Below are positions 43,683-51,840 of a DNA stretch of 64,000 bases, piece by piece (the stretch's first letter is position 1; every line of letters begins with the position of its first letter). The DNA lies in NCBI RefSeq assembly GCF_047461615.1, contig NZ_JANSHI010000007.1, positions 66,262 to 130,261 of the forward strand, given 5' to 3'. The notes under the pieces were generated by a model. The model was given only the letters and a program-made list of their open reading frames with translations, was not told the DNA's origin and made no database searches. The DNA comes from Thermostichus sp047461615 (GTDB lineage: Bacteria; Cyanobacteriota; Cyanobacteriia; Thermostichales; Thermostichaceae). A program made the translations under genes and the position numbers.

Positions 43683-44276
43683 TCAAGAGGCTTGCTTGAA
43701 GTAGTCGGGCTCGTTGCCGGGCTTCCACTTGATGTTGCAGCCAAGGCTGGGCTTTTGGTTGGGATCGATGGGCTTGCCCGCCAGCAGGTTATCCAGCGCT
43801 GCCCGCAAGTCTTTGCCAGTCACTGGCACATCCGGCAGGCTGGGGCGGCTGTCGTCCAGTTGACCCCGATAGACCAACTTGCGATCCACGTCGAACAGGA
43901 AAAAGTCAGGGGTGCAGGCAGCGGTGAAGGCTTTGGCCACCTCTTGGCTTTCGTCGTAGCAGAAGGGGAAGGTAAAGCCCAAGGTCTCGGCCATCTTCTT
44001 CAAGTTCTCGGGGCTGTCCTCGGGGTATTTCTCCACGTCGTTGGCGCTGATGGCTACAATGCCGACGCCGCGGTCCTTGTAATCTCTGCCAATGCGAGCC
44101 AGCTCCTCTTGCACGTGCTTCACGTAGGGGCAGTGCTGGCAGATAAACATCACCAGCAAAGCGGGCTTGTCGGCAAAGGTAGAAAGGGAAATGGTTTGTC
44201 CAGTTACCACATCCGGCAGGCTGAAGTCAGGGGCGGGGGTGCCCAAAGGCAGCATCGTTGAGGGGGTACGAGCCAT
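43683..44276 (-). CDS. Thioredoxin-like/AhpC-TSA family protein
   Basis: 197 residues with a thioredoxin fold. It begins LPLGTPAPDFSLPDVVTGQT and contains MFICQHCPYVKHVQEEL, with a CQHC redox motif in the CxxC position. Next come GIVAISANDVEKYPEDSPEN and FCYDESQEVAKAFTAACTPD, then FFLFDVDRKLVYRGQLDDSR. This arrangement is that of the widespread thioredoxin family protein with an N-x-x-H/C-P-Y motif. ATG 44276 chosen over an upstream in-frame Met at 44312. Likely a cytosolic thiol oxidoreductase or peroxiredoxin-like protein; substrate unknown. Confidence 0.85.
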   Translation of the reverse strand: MARTPSTMLPLGTPAPDFSLPDVVTGQTISLSTFADKPALLVMFICQHCPYVKHVQEELARIGRDYKDRGVGIVAISANDVEKYPEDSPENLKKMAETLGFTFPFCYDESQEVAKAFTAACTPDFFLFDVDRKLVYRGQLDDSRPSLPDVPVTGKDLRAALDNLLAGKPIDPNQKPSLGCNIKWKPGNEPDYFKQAS

Positions 44277-44429
44277 AACGAACCTCCAGCGTAAAGTTTC
44301 CTTAATCATCATGGCTCATCCCGCTCCCCAGGAGCTGTAAGCACGGGATCCTGCCGACAGATCCCAAACAGGCACGGAACAGCCTTTACAATTAGATAGA
44401 GTTCGCAACATTTTGTCCGGAGCTGAGCT

Positions 44430-45317
44430 TTGAGCACCGCCGTCTTGCCCGCTGCCCCCCTGGTGGACACCCACGTCCACTTAAACTATCCCGACTTTGC
44501 AGAAGATCTGCCCCAGGTGGCCGAGCGCTGGCGCCAGGCCGGGATCCGGCAACTAGTACATTCCTGCGTCACGCCAGCGGAGTTTCCCCAGTTGCAGGCC
44601 ATTGCCGACCAGTATCCCGAGGTGTTCTTGTCGGTGGGGCTGCATCCGCTTGAGGCGCGCCAGTGGCAGCCGGCTCTGGCCGAAAAGATTGCCCAGTTGG
44701 CCGCGGGCGACAGGCGGGTGGTGGCTATCGGGGAGACGGGCTTGGATTTTTACAAGTCCGACCCGTCAGATATCGAGCGGCAAAAAGAATCCTTCCGCGC
44801 CCACATTGCCATTGCCCGGGAGCAGGATCTAGCCCTGATTGTCCATTGCCGCGAGGCGGCAGCGGCCACCTATGAGATTCTCCAAGAGGCCATGGCCACA
44901 GGGGAATCGCTGCGGGTGGTGATGCACTGCTGGAGCGGATCCCCGGAGGAGACGCGGCTCTTTGTGGAGCTGGGCTGCTTTATTAGCTTTAGCGGCATCG
45001 TGACCTTTAAGAACGCGGAGACGGTGCGCCGCTCGGCCTTGGAGGTGCCCCTGTCCCAGCTTCTGGTGGAAACCGATTGCCCTTTCCTGGCCCCTACTCC
45101 CTTCCGCGGCAAACGCAACGAGCCAGCCCACGTGCAGCGGGTGGCCCAAACCCTGGCGGAGTTGTTGCAGATCCCCTTGGAGGATCTGGCCCAACAAACC
45201 AGCCAAAATGCTGCTCGCCTCTTCCGCCTTCCCCAGCAAGGCGACGGCGGAGGAGGTCCTCCTGCTCTGAGGGCCGCCGGCAACCAGCCCAATCGCGAGG
45301 CGTGTGCAAACCGCTAG
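44430..45317 (+). CDS. tatD: TatD-family metal-dependent hydrolase
   Basis: TatD enzymes are metal-dependent nucleases of the amidohydrolase superfamily. VDTHVHLNYPDF supplies the first metal ligands, AIGETGLDFYK the glutamate, and LIVHCREAAAATYEIL and MHCWSGSPEETRLF later histidines, with LVETDCPFLAP holding the terminal Asp. The start is TTG at 44430. The core ends near residue 265, after which a Gly/Pro/Arg-rich tail of about 25 residues follows. 295 residues. The stop shares CTAG with the 54-residue gene opposite. Confidence 0.9.
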   Translation: MSTAVLPAAPLVDTHVHLNYPDFAEDLPQVAERWRQAGIRQLVHSCVTPAEFPQLQAIADQYPEVFLSVGLHPLEARQWQPALAEKIAQLAAGDRRVVAIGETGLDFYKSDPSDIERQKESFRAHIAIAREQDLALIVHCREAAAATYEILQEAMATGESLRVVMHCWSGSPEETRLFVELGCFISFSGIVTFKNAETVRRSALEVPLSQLLVETDCPFLAPTPFRGKRNEPAHVQRVAQTLAELLQIPLEDLAQQTSQNAARLFRLPQQGDGGGGPPALRAAGNQPNREACANR

Positions 45318-45478
45318 CGGCGCTTGGAGCGGCGAGCCTGACGTTCTGCCTCGTTGCGCCGCCGCCGATCCCGCCAGTCGATCAAGGTGATGTAGCCAAC
45401 GCCCAAAGTTATGGCCGCTAGGAGCAAAAAGATGCCCCCATAGGCAAGGCGGAGGATCCAGGGCAAGGCGGTTTCCAT
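45314..45478 (-). CDS. Small single-helix membrane protein, 54 residues
   Basis: Found by reading the strand between tatD and petN. METALPWILRLAYGGIFLLL starts a hydrophobic helix that continues through residue 33, and the remaining 20 residues are strongly basic (DWRDRRRR and RQARRSKRR), so the C terminus should face the cytosol or stroma side. It lies 39 bases downstream of the petN stop in the same direction, so cotranscription with petN is likely. I recognise no family; it could be a small photosynthetic or membrane-complex subunit. Confidence 0.6.
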   Translation of the reverse strand: METALPWILRLAYGGIFLLLAAITLGVGYITLIDWRDRRRRNEAERQARRSKRR

Positions 45479-45517
45479 GGGGCTAGAGGCACTGAAGGAC
45501 GGCGGGGAGGCTCAGGG

Positions 45518-45607
45518 CTACATGCCGTTGCGGCCCCAAACCACAAAGGCAATCGAAAAGGCAAAGAAAGCAGCAACGGCAACCCAGCCAAAGGTGATGA
45601 TGTCCAT
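45518..45607 (-). CDS. petN: Cytochrome b6f complex subunit VIII (PetN)
   Basis: 29 residues, one membrane helix. It starts MDIITFGWVAV and ends VVWGRNGM, matching the PetN pattern MDI-x-T-L-GW...VVWGRNG. PetN is needed for assembly or stability of the b6f complex in thylakoids. It stands 97 bases downstream of the end of the extended comEC frame and is followed by the small 54-residue gene. The ribosome site is weak. It is too short for most automatic gene finders. Confidence 0.9.
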   Translation of the reverse strand: MDIITFGWVAVAAFFAFSIAFVVWGRNGM

Positions 45608-45704
45608 AGGTCTAGCCGAGCAAAGAGGGCTTATCGGGGTGATCCCATTTTAGGGGATGGGATCCCCACCGCCTCCACAATCAAGCCCGCCTGGGGAGGA
45701 GGTG

Positions 45705-47957
45705 CTAGAGCTCTTGCGCTCTCAGGGTTTGCACGCCTTGCCGCGACCAGGTCACTGCTCCAACGCGCTCGGCTAAGTAGAGAGGCCGCTGCCTCTGCCG
45801 AAACCAGGTAACCACTGCCTCGCCGGCGGAGCCAGAGCTGATGCCCGCCTGCACCTGAAAGCGCTCCAGCAAGTCCAGGATTAGGGATCCCCCATCCCAC
45901 CACAGCCAGTCAATTTGGGCCGGCAGCAGGGGAGATCCGGTTAGCTCGGCCTAGACCTGGGTGCTGGCGGATCCCAAAAGCAGCCAGCGGGATCCTTCGG
46001 CCTCCAGGGTCAACACCAGGGGGTTGGTATGGACAGCCTGCAGCTTCAGCCGCTCGGAAAAAGGGATGCGGTCGGCGGGCCGCAAGACTTGATAGGGGAT
46101 CCCGGCAGCTTGCACGGCACTGAGGGAGCGCAGGTAGCTTTCGGAAGCGGCGTTGATCCCGCCCCCGTCCCAGAAGTGCCCAATGGAGAAAGCCGAAAGC
46201 AGGATCTCCCAAGCGCCATTGGCAGAGCCCCTAGAGGTCATGGCTACCGCTCCCTCCAGACGGCGCAGGCCCTGCTGCCGCAGAAAAGGCAGCACCGTGC
46301 GCTCGGCCAGGCGGGGATCGCCGCTGTTGAGCAAGAGGTGGCGTCCTTCCGCCTGAATGACCAGAATGGGGATGGGGCCACTGGCCAAAGCGGTGATCTG
46401 AACTGGCGGCCCCGGCCACAACCTCGGCCCCAGCAAGATGGCGGCCATGATCAGGGTAGTGCCCTGCCAGCGGAAAGCCCGTCGCCACTGCGGCCAAAAG
46501 GTGAGGGCCACCAGCGCCCCGTAGAGGAGCAGACACTGGAGCAGCGAGACCCTGCCGGTGTAGTAGGAACTTAAGGGCCAGCTGGCCATCCAGCTCACCC
46601 AGTTGATCAAGGGTGTGATCAAAAACGTCAGGGGCTGGGCCAGCAGGGATCCCAGGGCCGGCCAGAGCAAAGCCACAAAGGCCACCCCAAACCCGGCCAC
46701 CAGCAGGGGCAGCAGTAGGATCAGCAGCAGCGGGTTGGCCAGCAGGGAATAGGTGGGGATGCGGCCAAAGATGGCCACTTGCAGCGGCAAGGTCCAGATC
46801 TGGGCGGCCAGAGGAACAGCCAAGGCGGTAGCCACTGCTGGGGGCAAGAAGTCCAAACGGAAAACAATGGGAGCTGTCCCCACCAGCAGGCCCAAGGTGG
46901 CGGCAAAGCTGAGCTGAAACCCCAGGTCTGTAATCCACTGTGGCTGATAGAGCAACAGCAAAACCGCTGCCACCAGCAGCGTTCCCAGGGGGTTGAGCCT
47001 AACTTTCCCCTCCAGCCGCGGCTCCGTCAGTACCAGCATGGCCGCCACTCCCATCACTGCCGCCCGCAGCACCGAAGGGGTAAACCCTGTCAAGGTAAGG
47101 TAAACCCCCAAAACCGCCAGGAGGATCCCCTGCTGCAGGCGCACTGCCAGCCGCCGCGTTAGGACAAACACCACCCCCAGCAGTAGCGACACGTGAAACC
47201 CAGAAGCGGCCAGAACATGGGCCATGCCGATTTCTCGGAAGGCATCTTGCAAATCGAAGTCCAACTGGCCAGCCCGGGATCCCAGCACCAGCGAGGCCAA
47301 GAGGTTCCCCTGCCGCTCTCCCAGACCGGCGATGAACGCCTCCCGCACCCGCCGCCGCAACACCCAACCTCCCCAGACTTTTCCTCCCGGCTGCGGGATC
47401 ACCTCGCGGGCGCTGAAACCGGCAAAAGCCCCCTGGCGCTGCAGGTAGGCTTGAAAGTCAAAGCTGCCCGGGTTCAAAGCCGGACTGGGAAGGTAGAGGG
47501 ATCCCACCAGGCGCACCCGCTGGTTGGGATGGAGATCCCTGCCCTGGAGGGCTGCCGGGCTAGCAGTGACGTAGAGCTTGCCGCTCACCTGGCGGGCAGT
47601 GGAGTCGGCCTCCAGCACCTGCTCCGCCTCGAGCCAAAACTGCTGCCGCTCGCCGCGGGTAGGACGGGGCTCCGAAAGGACGGTGCCCACCAGACTCATC
47701 TGCGCCTGCGGGGCTAGAAGGCTAATATCCGTCGGGCCGGGGAGAGGCTGCCGCCAGCCCAGGTAGGCCCAGGCCAGGCAGCCCACCAACCCCGCCGCCA
47801 GCCAGGTGCGCCCCAAGCGCGGTCGTTGCCGGTAGACCAGGGATCCCACTAGCCCCAGCCCTAGAGGGATCCCCCACCCCCAGCCGCTCACTGCCGGCCA
47901 GGCCCGCAGCAACAGGCCTAGGATCCAGCCCAGCCCCAGCAGGTAGGTTCTCTCCAT
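45705..47957 (-). pseudogene. comEC: comEC/rec2 DNA-uptake channel gene interrupted by an in-frame TAG
   Basis: ComEC forms the inner-membrane pore for transforming DNA. The frame starts at 47957 and has the N-terminal OB-like domain (LVGTVLSEPRP, then VRLVGSLYLPSP), the competence domain (AHVLAASGFHVSLLLGVVFV), many membrane helices and a C-terminal metallo-beta-lactamase-like part. An in-frame TAG at 45951-45953 follows GSASTQV. The same frame stays open for 81 more codons (LLPAQIDWLWWDGGSLILDL, VTWFRQRQRPLYLAERVGAV) to 45705, so the tail is a true extension. The lactamase motifs (HxHxDH, D-T-G) are replaced by NSGDPR and MTSRGSANG. Either a recent nonsense mutation, suppression, or a functional short form. 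Confidence 0.75.
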
Positions 47958-48183
47958 CTGCTCTCAGCGCGCTTGCCCCCACTGTACTCTCCTACCCAAG
48001 CGGGATCTATAGCCCTGTCTTAACCTGCCCTGCTGGCTACCCCCCCAGCTCAAGCTCGTTTGGCGACCTCTCTCGGTTCCTTGCCGGTCAACTTCCTGAA
48101 TTGGGAAATAAAGATGGATGGCCCACCGGCTCTGCGCCGCGATATCCTAAGGATCGAACCACCAGCAGGGGGTGAGACTGCTC

Positions 48184-48384
48184 ATGGACAGCACTTTGCT
48201 ACAAGCAGCTCGCCAGATCTACCAGCTTCATCTTCAGCACCGCCCAGAGGTGGTGGAGCAGCCACCGCGGGGCGTGGTTATCCATCGCCGTACCCTGCGG
48301 GGCGACTTGATTTTCTCGGAGTTTCCCATTCTCTTGCCTCAGGAGACCTTTATTCCCTTGCAGCAGTTGGAGCCGCTGCGCTGA
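48184..48384 (+). CDS. Small unknown protein, 66 residues
   Basis: It begins MDSTLLQAARQIYQLHLQHR and continues GVVIHRRTLRGDLIFSEFPI, finishing LPQETFIPLQQLEPLR, a pattern of alternating hydrophobic residues typical of a folded small protein. AGGGGGTGA lies about ten bases upstream of the ATG; a GTG at 48172 is also in frame. Located between the divergent comEC and the prepilin peptidase gene. No family recognised. Confidence 0.45.
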   Translation: MDSTLLQAARQIYQLHLQHRPEVVEQPPRGVVIHRRTLRGDLIFSEFPILLPQETFIPLQQLEPLR

Positions 48385-48460
48385 AGCCCTGCTCCCCTGC
48401 CCATCTGGAGGGTGTACGCTATACGATGGCAGAGTTAGTCTTTGTTGCCTGGGAACGGCG

Positions 48461-49306
48461 GTGAGGGCAGACTTCCCGGCCAGCGCCTGGGAACTGCGCC
48501 TGTTGGGTTGGGTGCTGGTGCTGATCCTAGGGGCCTGCGTGGGCAGCTTTATCAACGTGGTGGTCTACCGCCTGCCTCGGGGTCTCTCTCTACTCTATCC
48601 TGGCTCCCACTGTCCCCACTGCAAGACGCCCCTAGGGCCGACGGAGAACCTCCCCATCCTAGGCTGGTTCTGGCTAGGTGGTCGCTGCCGTCACTGCGGG
48701 AATCCCATCGCCTGGCGCTACCCTGCCGTCGAGGCCTTGACCATGGGTCTGTTTGGCCTCAGCGTTGGGGTTCTGGGATTTTCTCCCCGCGGGATCCTCA
48801 CCTGCTTGTTGTTGGGCTGGCTGCTGGTGCTAGCCCTGGTTGACCTGGATACATTTTTGCTGCCAGAAGCGCTCACCCGCTCCGGCCTACTGGCAGGACT
48901 GCTGGCCCGCTTGGTGCTGCCTTGGCTAGAGGGATCCAGATCCCTGGCCGCTACAGGCTCGTCTTTGGTGGCTGGGATTGCAGGCGCGGTGCTGGGCATT
49001 TGGCTGGTGGAAGGCATTGGTTGGGTGGCCCGCCAAGTTTTGCGGCGGGAGGCCATGGGCGGAGGAGATGGCAAGTTGCTGGCCCTCATTGGCATGTGGC
49101 TGGGCTGGCAGGGGGTGGTCGTGACCTTCCTTTTGGGTTCCGCGTTGGGCTTGCTGGTTAGCTTATTGGCCATGGCCAGAGGACGAGCTCGCCTGGGCAA
49201 ACCTGTTCCCTTTGGACCCTACCTGGCTCTAGGCGGGGCTGTGGCTGCCTTGGCAGGATCCCCGTTGGTCGAAGCCTACTTGCGCTGGGTCAACCTGCTG
49301 GAGTAG
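48461..49306 (+). CDS. pilD: Type IV prepilin peptidase / N-methyltransferase PilD
   Basis: Cleaves and N-methylates type IV pilins. The N-terminal domain contains ACVGSFINVVVYRLPRG and two zinc cysteine pairs (CPHC and CRHC). The catalytic aspartates are in LVDLDTFLLPEALT and GGGDGKLLALIG (G-G-G-D-x-K). Eight membrane segments are expected. 281 residues from a GTG start. Its place near comEC suits the pili used in motility and DNA uptake. The stop lies inside the end of the DciA-like gene opposite, overlapping by 17 bases. Confidence 0.93.
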   Translation: MRADFPASAWELRLLGWVLVLILGACVGSFINVVVYRLPRGLSLLYPGSHCPHCKTPLGPTENLPILGWFWLGGRCRHCGNPIAWRYPAVEALTMGLFGLSVGVLGFSPRGILTCLLLGWLLVLALVDLDTFLLPEALTRSGLLAGLLARLVLPWLEGSRSLAATGSSLVAGIAGAVLGIWLVEGIGWVARQVLRREAMGGGDGKLLALIGMWLGWQGVVVTFLLGSALGLLVSLLAMARGRARLGKPVPFGPYLALGGAVAALAGSPLVEAYLRWVNLLE

Positions 49307-49934
49307 ACGCTATTCCTGCAGGCGGCAACTCTCTGGGGTAGCGGCGGCTGGATCCACGCAAGGACTGGCGATGGCAAAACCCACAGACCAACCAACGCTC
49401 CAGCTCGGCAGCAGGGGTGGGGCAGCCGCAGGCAGGGCAGGGAAACAGGTTTTGCTGGGTTTGTTGCCGTTTCACTAGCCGAGCCCAGCGCTCGAAGGCA
49501 GCTTTGGCCTCTTCAGAAGAGGGAGATAAGCTGGAGCGGCGAGGGGTGGTAGGCCGCTTGGGAGTTGAGGATACAGGGGGAGGGGGGTAGAACCTGTCCA
49601 CCAGTTCCGCATCGGAGGCAAAAGAGTTAGCCAAGCCCGACCTCGCATGCCAAGCGGCAGGGCTAAAGCGGATATCCGCGAGGGGAGGGTGGAGGCGGCT
49701 GTTAAGTTTCTTGAGAATCCGTTGGCGCTGGAAGGTGAGGTTCTGAGCCCAAGCAGGGGTAGAAGTGGCCACCTGCAGCACCTGGCGGCGCAGGTTGACC
49801 GGGTAGGTTTGCGCGGCTACCGCTTCTCCCACCACTTCCGGCCAGATCTGCCGCAGGGTCTGCATTTGGTTGAGCTCGGCCCAAAGGGGGTGGCCGCTGA
49901 AACTGGCCAACACACGCTCCAGGCTTTGCAGCAT
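49290..49934 (-). CDS. DUF721/DciA-like protein with a C-terminal zinc ribbon
   Basis: Residues 1-85 are a DUF721 (DciA) domain: LWAELNQMQTLRQIWPEVVG, EAVAAQTYPVNLRRQVLQVA, TSTPAWAQNLTFQRQRILKK. DciA is the ancestral loader of the replicative helicase DnaB in bacteria lacking DnaC or DnaI. The middle is Ser/Pro-rich and likely disordered. The C terminus adds CPACGCP and VCGFC about fifteen residues apart, a zinc ribbon that the classical DciA lacks. 214 residues. Inference: the cyanobacterial DnaB loader, carrying a zinc-ribbon tail. Confidence 0.75.
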   Translation of the reverse strand: MLQSLERVLASFSGHPLWAELNQMQTLRQIWPEVVGEAVAAQTYPVNLRRQVLQVATSTPAWAQNLTFQRQRILKKLNSRLHPPLADIRFSPAAWHARSGLANSFASDAELVDRFYPPPPVSSTPKRPTTPRRSSLSPSSEEAKAAFERWARLVKRQQTQQNLFPCPACGCPTPAAELERWLVCGFCHRQSLRGSSRRYPRELPPAGIASTPAG

Positions 49935-49951
49935 GGTGTCTCTCCCTAACC

Positions 49952-51757
49952 CTAATCCTTGTCTTCCGAGAACTGGGCTGCTTCGCTGAGGGCCGACTGG
50001 ATAGAAGCAGCGTCAGGCAGAGAACGGGATCCGCCGTTGCGGCTGAGGGAAACCAGTCCTTCCAAGCTGCGGATGTGGATGTCTTGCTGGGGGAAGGGGA
50101 TGCGGATCCCGCGCCGCCGAAACTCGGCCTCGATGGCGAAGTTGAGCTCGCTAATCAAGACAAATTGGTCCTGAGGACGGTTGATCCACACCAACAGTTC
50201 AAAGTTAAGGGAAGAAGGCCCAAAAGATCTAAGCCACACCTGCGGGGGCGGGTTGGTCAGAACCCGCGGATTTCCCCTAGCAACGGCAAGTAGGGCTTCG
50301 GTAACCACCTTTGTGTCGGAGCCATAGGCTACGCCCACGGGAATGTGGATGCGGCAGCGGGGATCCCGGTAGCTCCAGTTCACCACCTTTGACTCGGTGA
50401 AGCGAGAGTTGGGCACAATGACAAAGATGCGATCCAAGGTGCGTAGGACAGTAGCCCGCGGGCCAATGTGCTCTACTGTGCCAAGCAAGTTGTCCACTTC
50501 GACTAGATCCCCAATCTGGATGGGACGCTCTAGGAGGATGGCGAGGTAGCTAATGTAGTTGTTGGAAAGGTTTTGCAGGCCAAAGCCAATTCCTAAGCCC
50601 ACCGCCCCTGCAATCACAGCCAAGGAGCTGAGGTTGAGGCCGCTAAAGGGCAGCACTAGCAGGATCCCAAATAGGGTGAGGACGTATTTGAAGATGGCCG
50701 CCGTCGACTCCTGGGTGCCCAAGTCCAGCCCAAGGCGACCCAAAAACCGCTGCTTTAAGCCAACGCTGATATAGTGGGCAACCGTAAAGACCAAAGTGGC
50801 CAGGACAAAGAAGACCAATAGGCTAGCGATGGAAACATTGGAATTGGGCAGCGGCTGCGTGAGAACGCCCAGTGCTGTGTCCACCACCTGCCCCAAGCGC
50901 GCGTAAAAAGCCCGCTGAAAGGGCCGCAGGGCGGGTATGAAGCTAATGCTGCGGTCCAGCGAGATGCCGGCAATAAGCATTGCTCCTAGGCTGCGCAGCA
51001 GGGATCCTCCCATGTCGATCCAGCTTCCCCAACTTGGGTCAGCCCGGAGCTCTAGCCACCTCTGCAGGCGGACGAGGCTACGGTCGAACAGCCGCCAGAG
51101 AAAGAACCCCACAGCCACGCTGGCCAGCCCAGCCAAGGTAGTGAGTACTAGCACGCGCGGATCTCGCGTCCGCTGCAGATCCAGCCGATCCTGCCGGTAC
51201 TCGGCGATGGCTTGTTCCAGCCGCCGTGCCCAACTGTTGGCCACCAGACGCACATCGTTGAGGCTTACCTGAGCCAGCGGCACCCTGCGCTCGGCAGCCG
51301 CATCGGCATAGGTGACGGTAAACAAGTACCGTTGGGTGGCCTCAAAGCGGCCTCTTTCTCCCAGCCGGAGAACGTACTGCCCATTGGCATCCTGAGCCAC
51401 CCGCACCTCTGGCTCCGGCAACTGGCCCTCTTCCAAAAAGCGCTCGATGATTGCCCGCACATTATCAGCCCGCACGTCGCTGGGGTATTCTGCCGTTTGC
51501 AGGCGAAACACCGGGACTCCCCCCACTAGCACTGCTGTGCCCTCTTGGCCAGTCAACGGGATCCCCAGCGGGGTTGGGGAAGGGGCTCCCTCGGGGGCAG
51601 GATCCCGCAGCTCAAGTGCCTGCGCCAGGCGGTTCTCAAAGGGGGCAGAGAGGGCAGGGGAAAGCCAGAGACCGATCCCCATCGTCAGCCCCAGCGCGAG
51701 TACAGCCCCCTTCAGCAAGAGGGAATCTTGAATGGCTCGGCGGAGGCGAACATCCAT
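49952..51757 (-). CDS. Mechanosensitive channel of the MscS family, large form
   Basis: About 600 residues. The N terminus is a signal or anchor (MDVRLRRAIQDSLLLKGAVL, then ALSAPFENR). A periplasmic domain of about 150 residues precedes three membrane helices. The MscS pore helix region reads LSSLAVIAGAVGLGIGFGLQ, the most conserved MscS stretch, followed by NYISYLAILLERPIQIGDLV and GTVEHIGPRATVLRTLDRIF. IHIPVGVAYGSDTKVV and GIRIPFPQQDIHIRSLEG are C-terminal vestibule parts. An upstream in-frame Met at 51796 is equally possible. It protects cells from osmotic downshock. Confidence 0.88.
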   Translation of the reverse strand: MDVRLRRAIQDSLLLKGAVLALGLTMGIGLWLSPALSAPFENRLAQALELRDPAPEGAPSPTPLGIPLTGQEGTAVLVGGVPVFRLQTAEYPSDVRADNVRAIIERFLEEGQLPEPEVRVAQDANGQYVLRLGERGRFEATQRYLFTVTYADAAAERRVPLAQVSLNDVRLVANSWARRLEQAIAEYRQDRLDLQRTRDPRVLVLTTLAGLASVAVGFFLWRLFDRSLVRLQRWLELRADPSWGSWIDMGGSLLRSLGAMLIAGISLDRSISFIPALRPFQRAFYARLGQVVDTALGVLTQPLPNSNVSIASLLVFFVLATLVFTVAHYISVGLKQRFLGRLGLDLGTQESTAAIFKYVLTLFGILLVLPFSGLNLSSLAVIAGAVGLGIGFGLQNLSNNYISYLAILLERPIQIGDLVEVDNLLGTVEHIGPRATVLRTLDRIFVIVPNSRFTESKVVNWSYRDPRCRIHIPVGVAYGSDTKVVTEALLAVARGNPRVLTNPPPQVWLRSFGPSSLNFELLVWINRPQDQFVLISELNFAIEAEFRRRGIRIPFPQQDIHIRSLEGLVSLSRNGGSRSLPDAASIQSALSEAAQFSEDKD

Positions 51758-51840
51758 GGTTTCAGGAATCCTGAGGAGGCTTGGCGGTATGCCCATGGTG
51801 GCACAAGCAGGTCCTGCGGCTGGGGAGGCAGGCTGGGAGT

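Noticed and set aside
45631..45903. Separate 90-residue minus-strand gene beyond comEC
   Set aside because: It is in a different frame; the real protein-like signal there is the continuation of comEC after the TAG.
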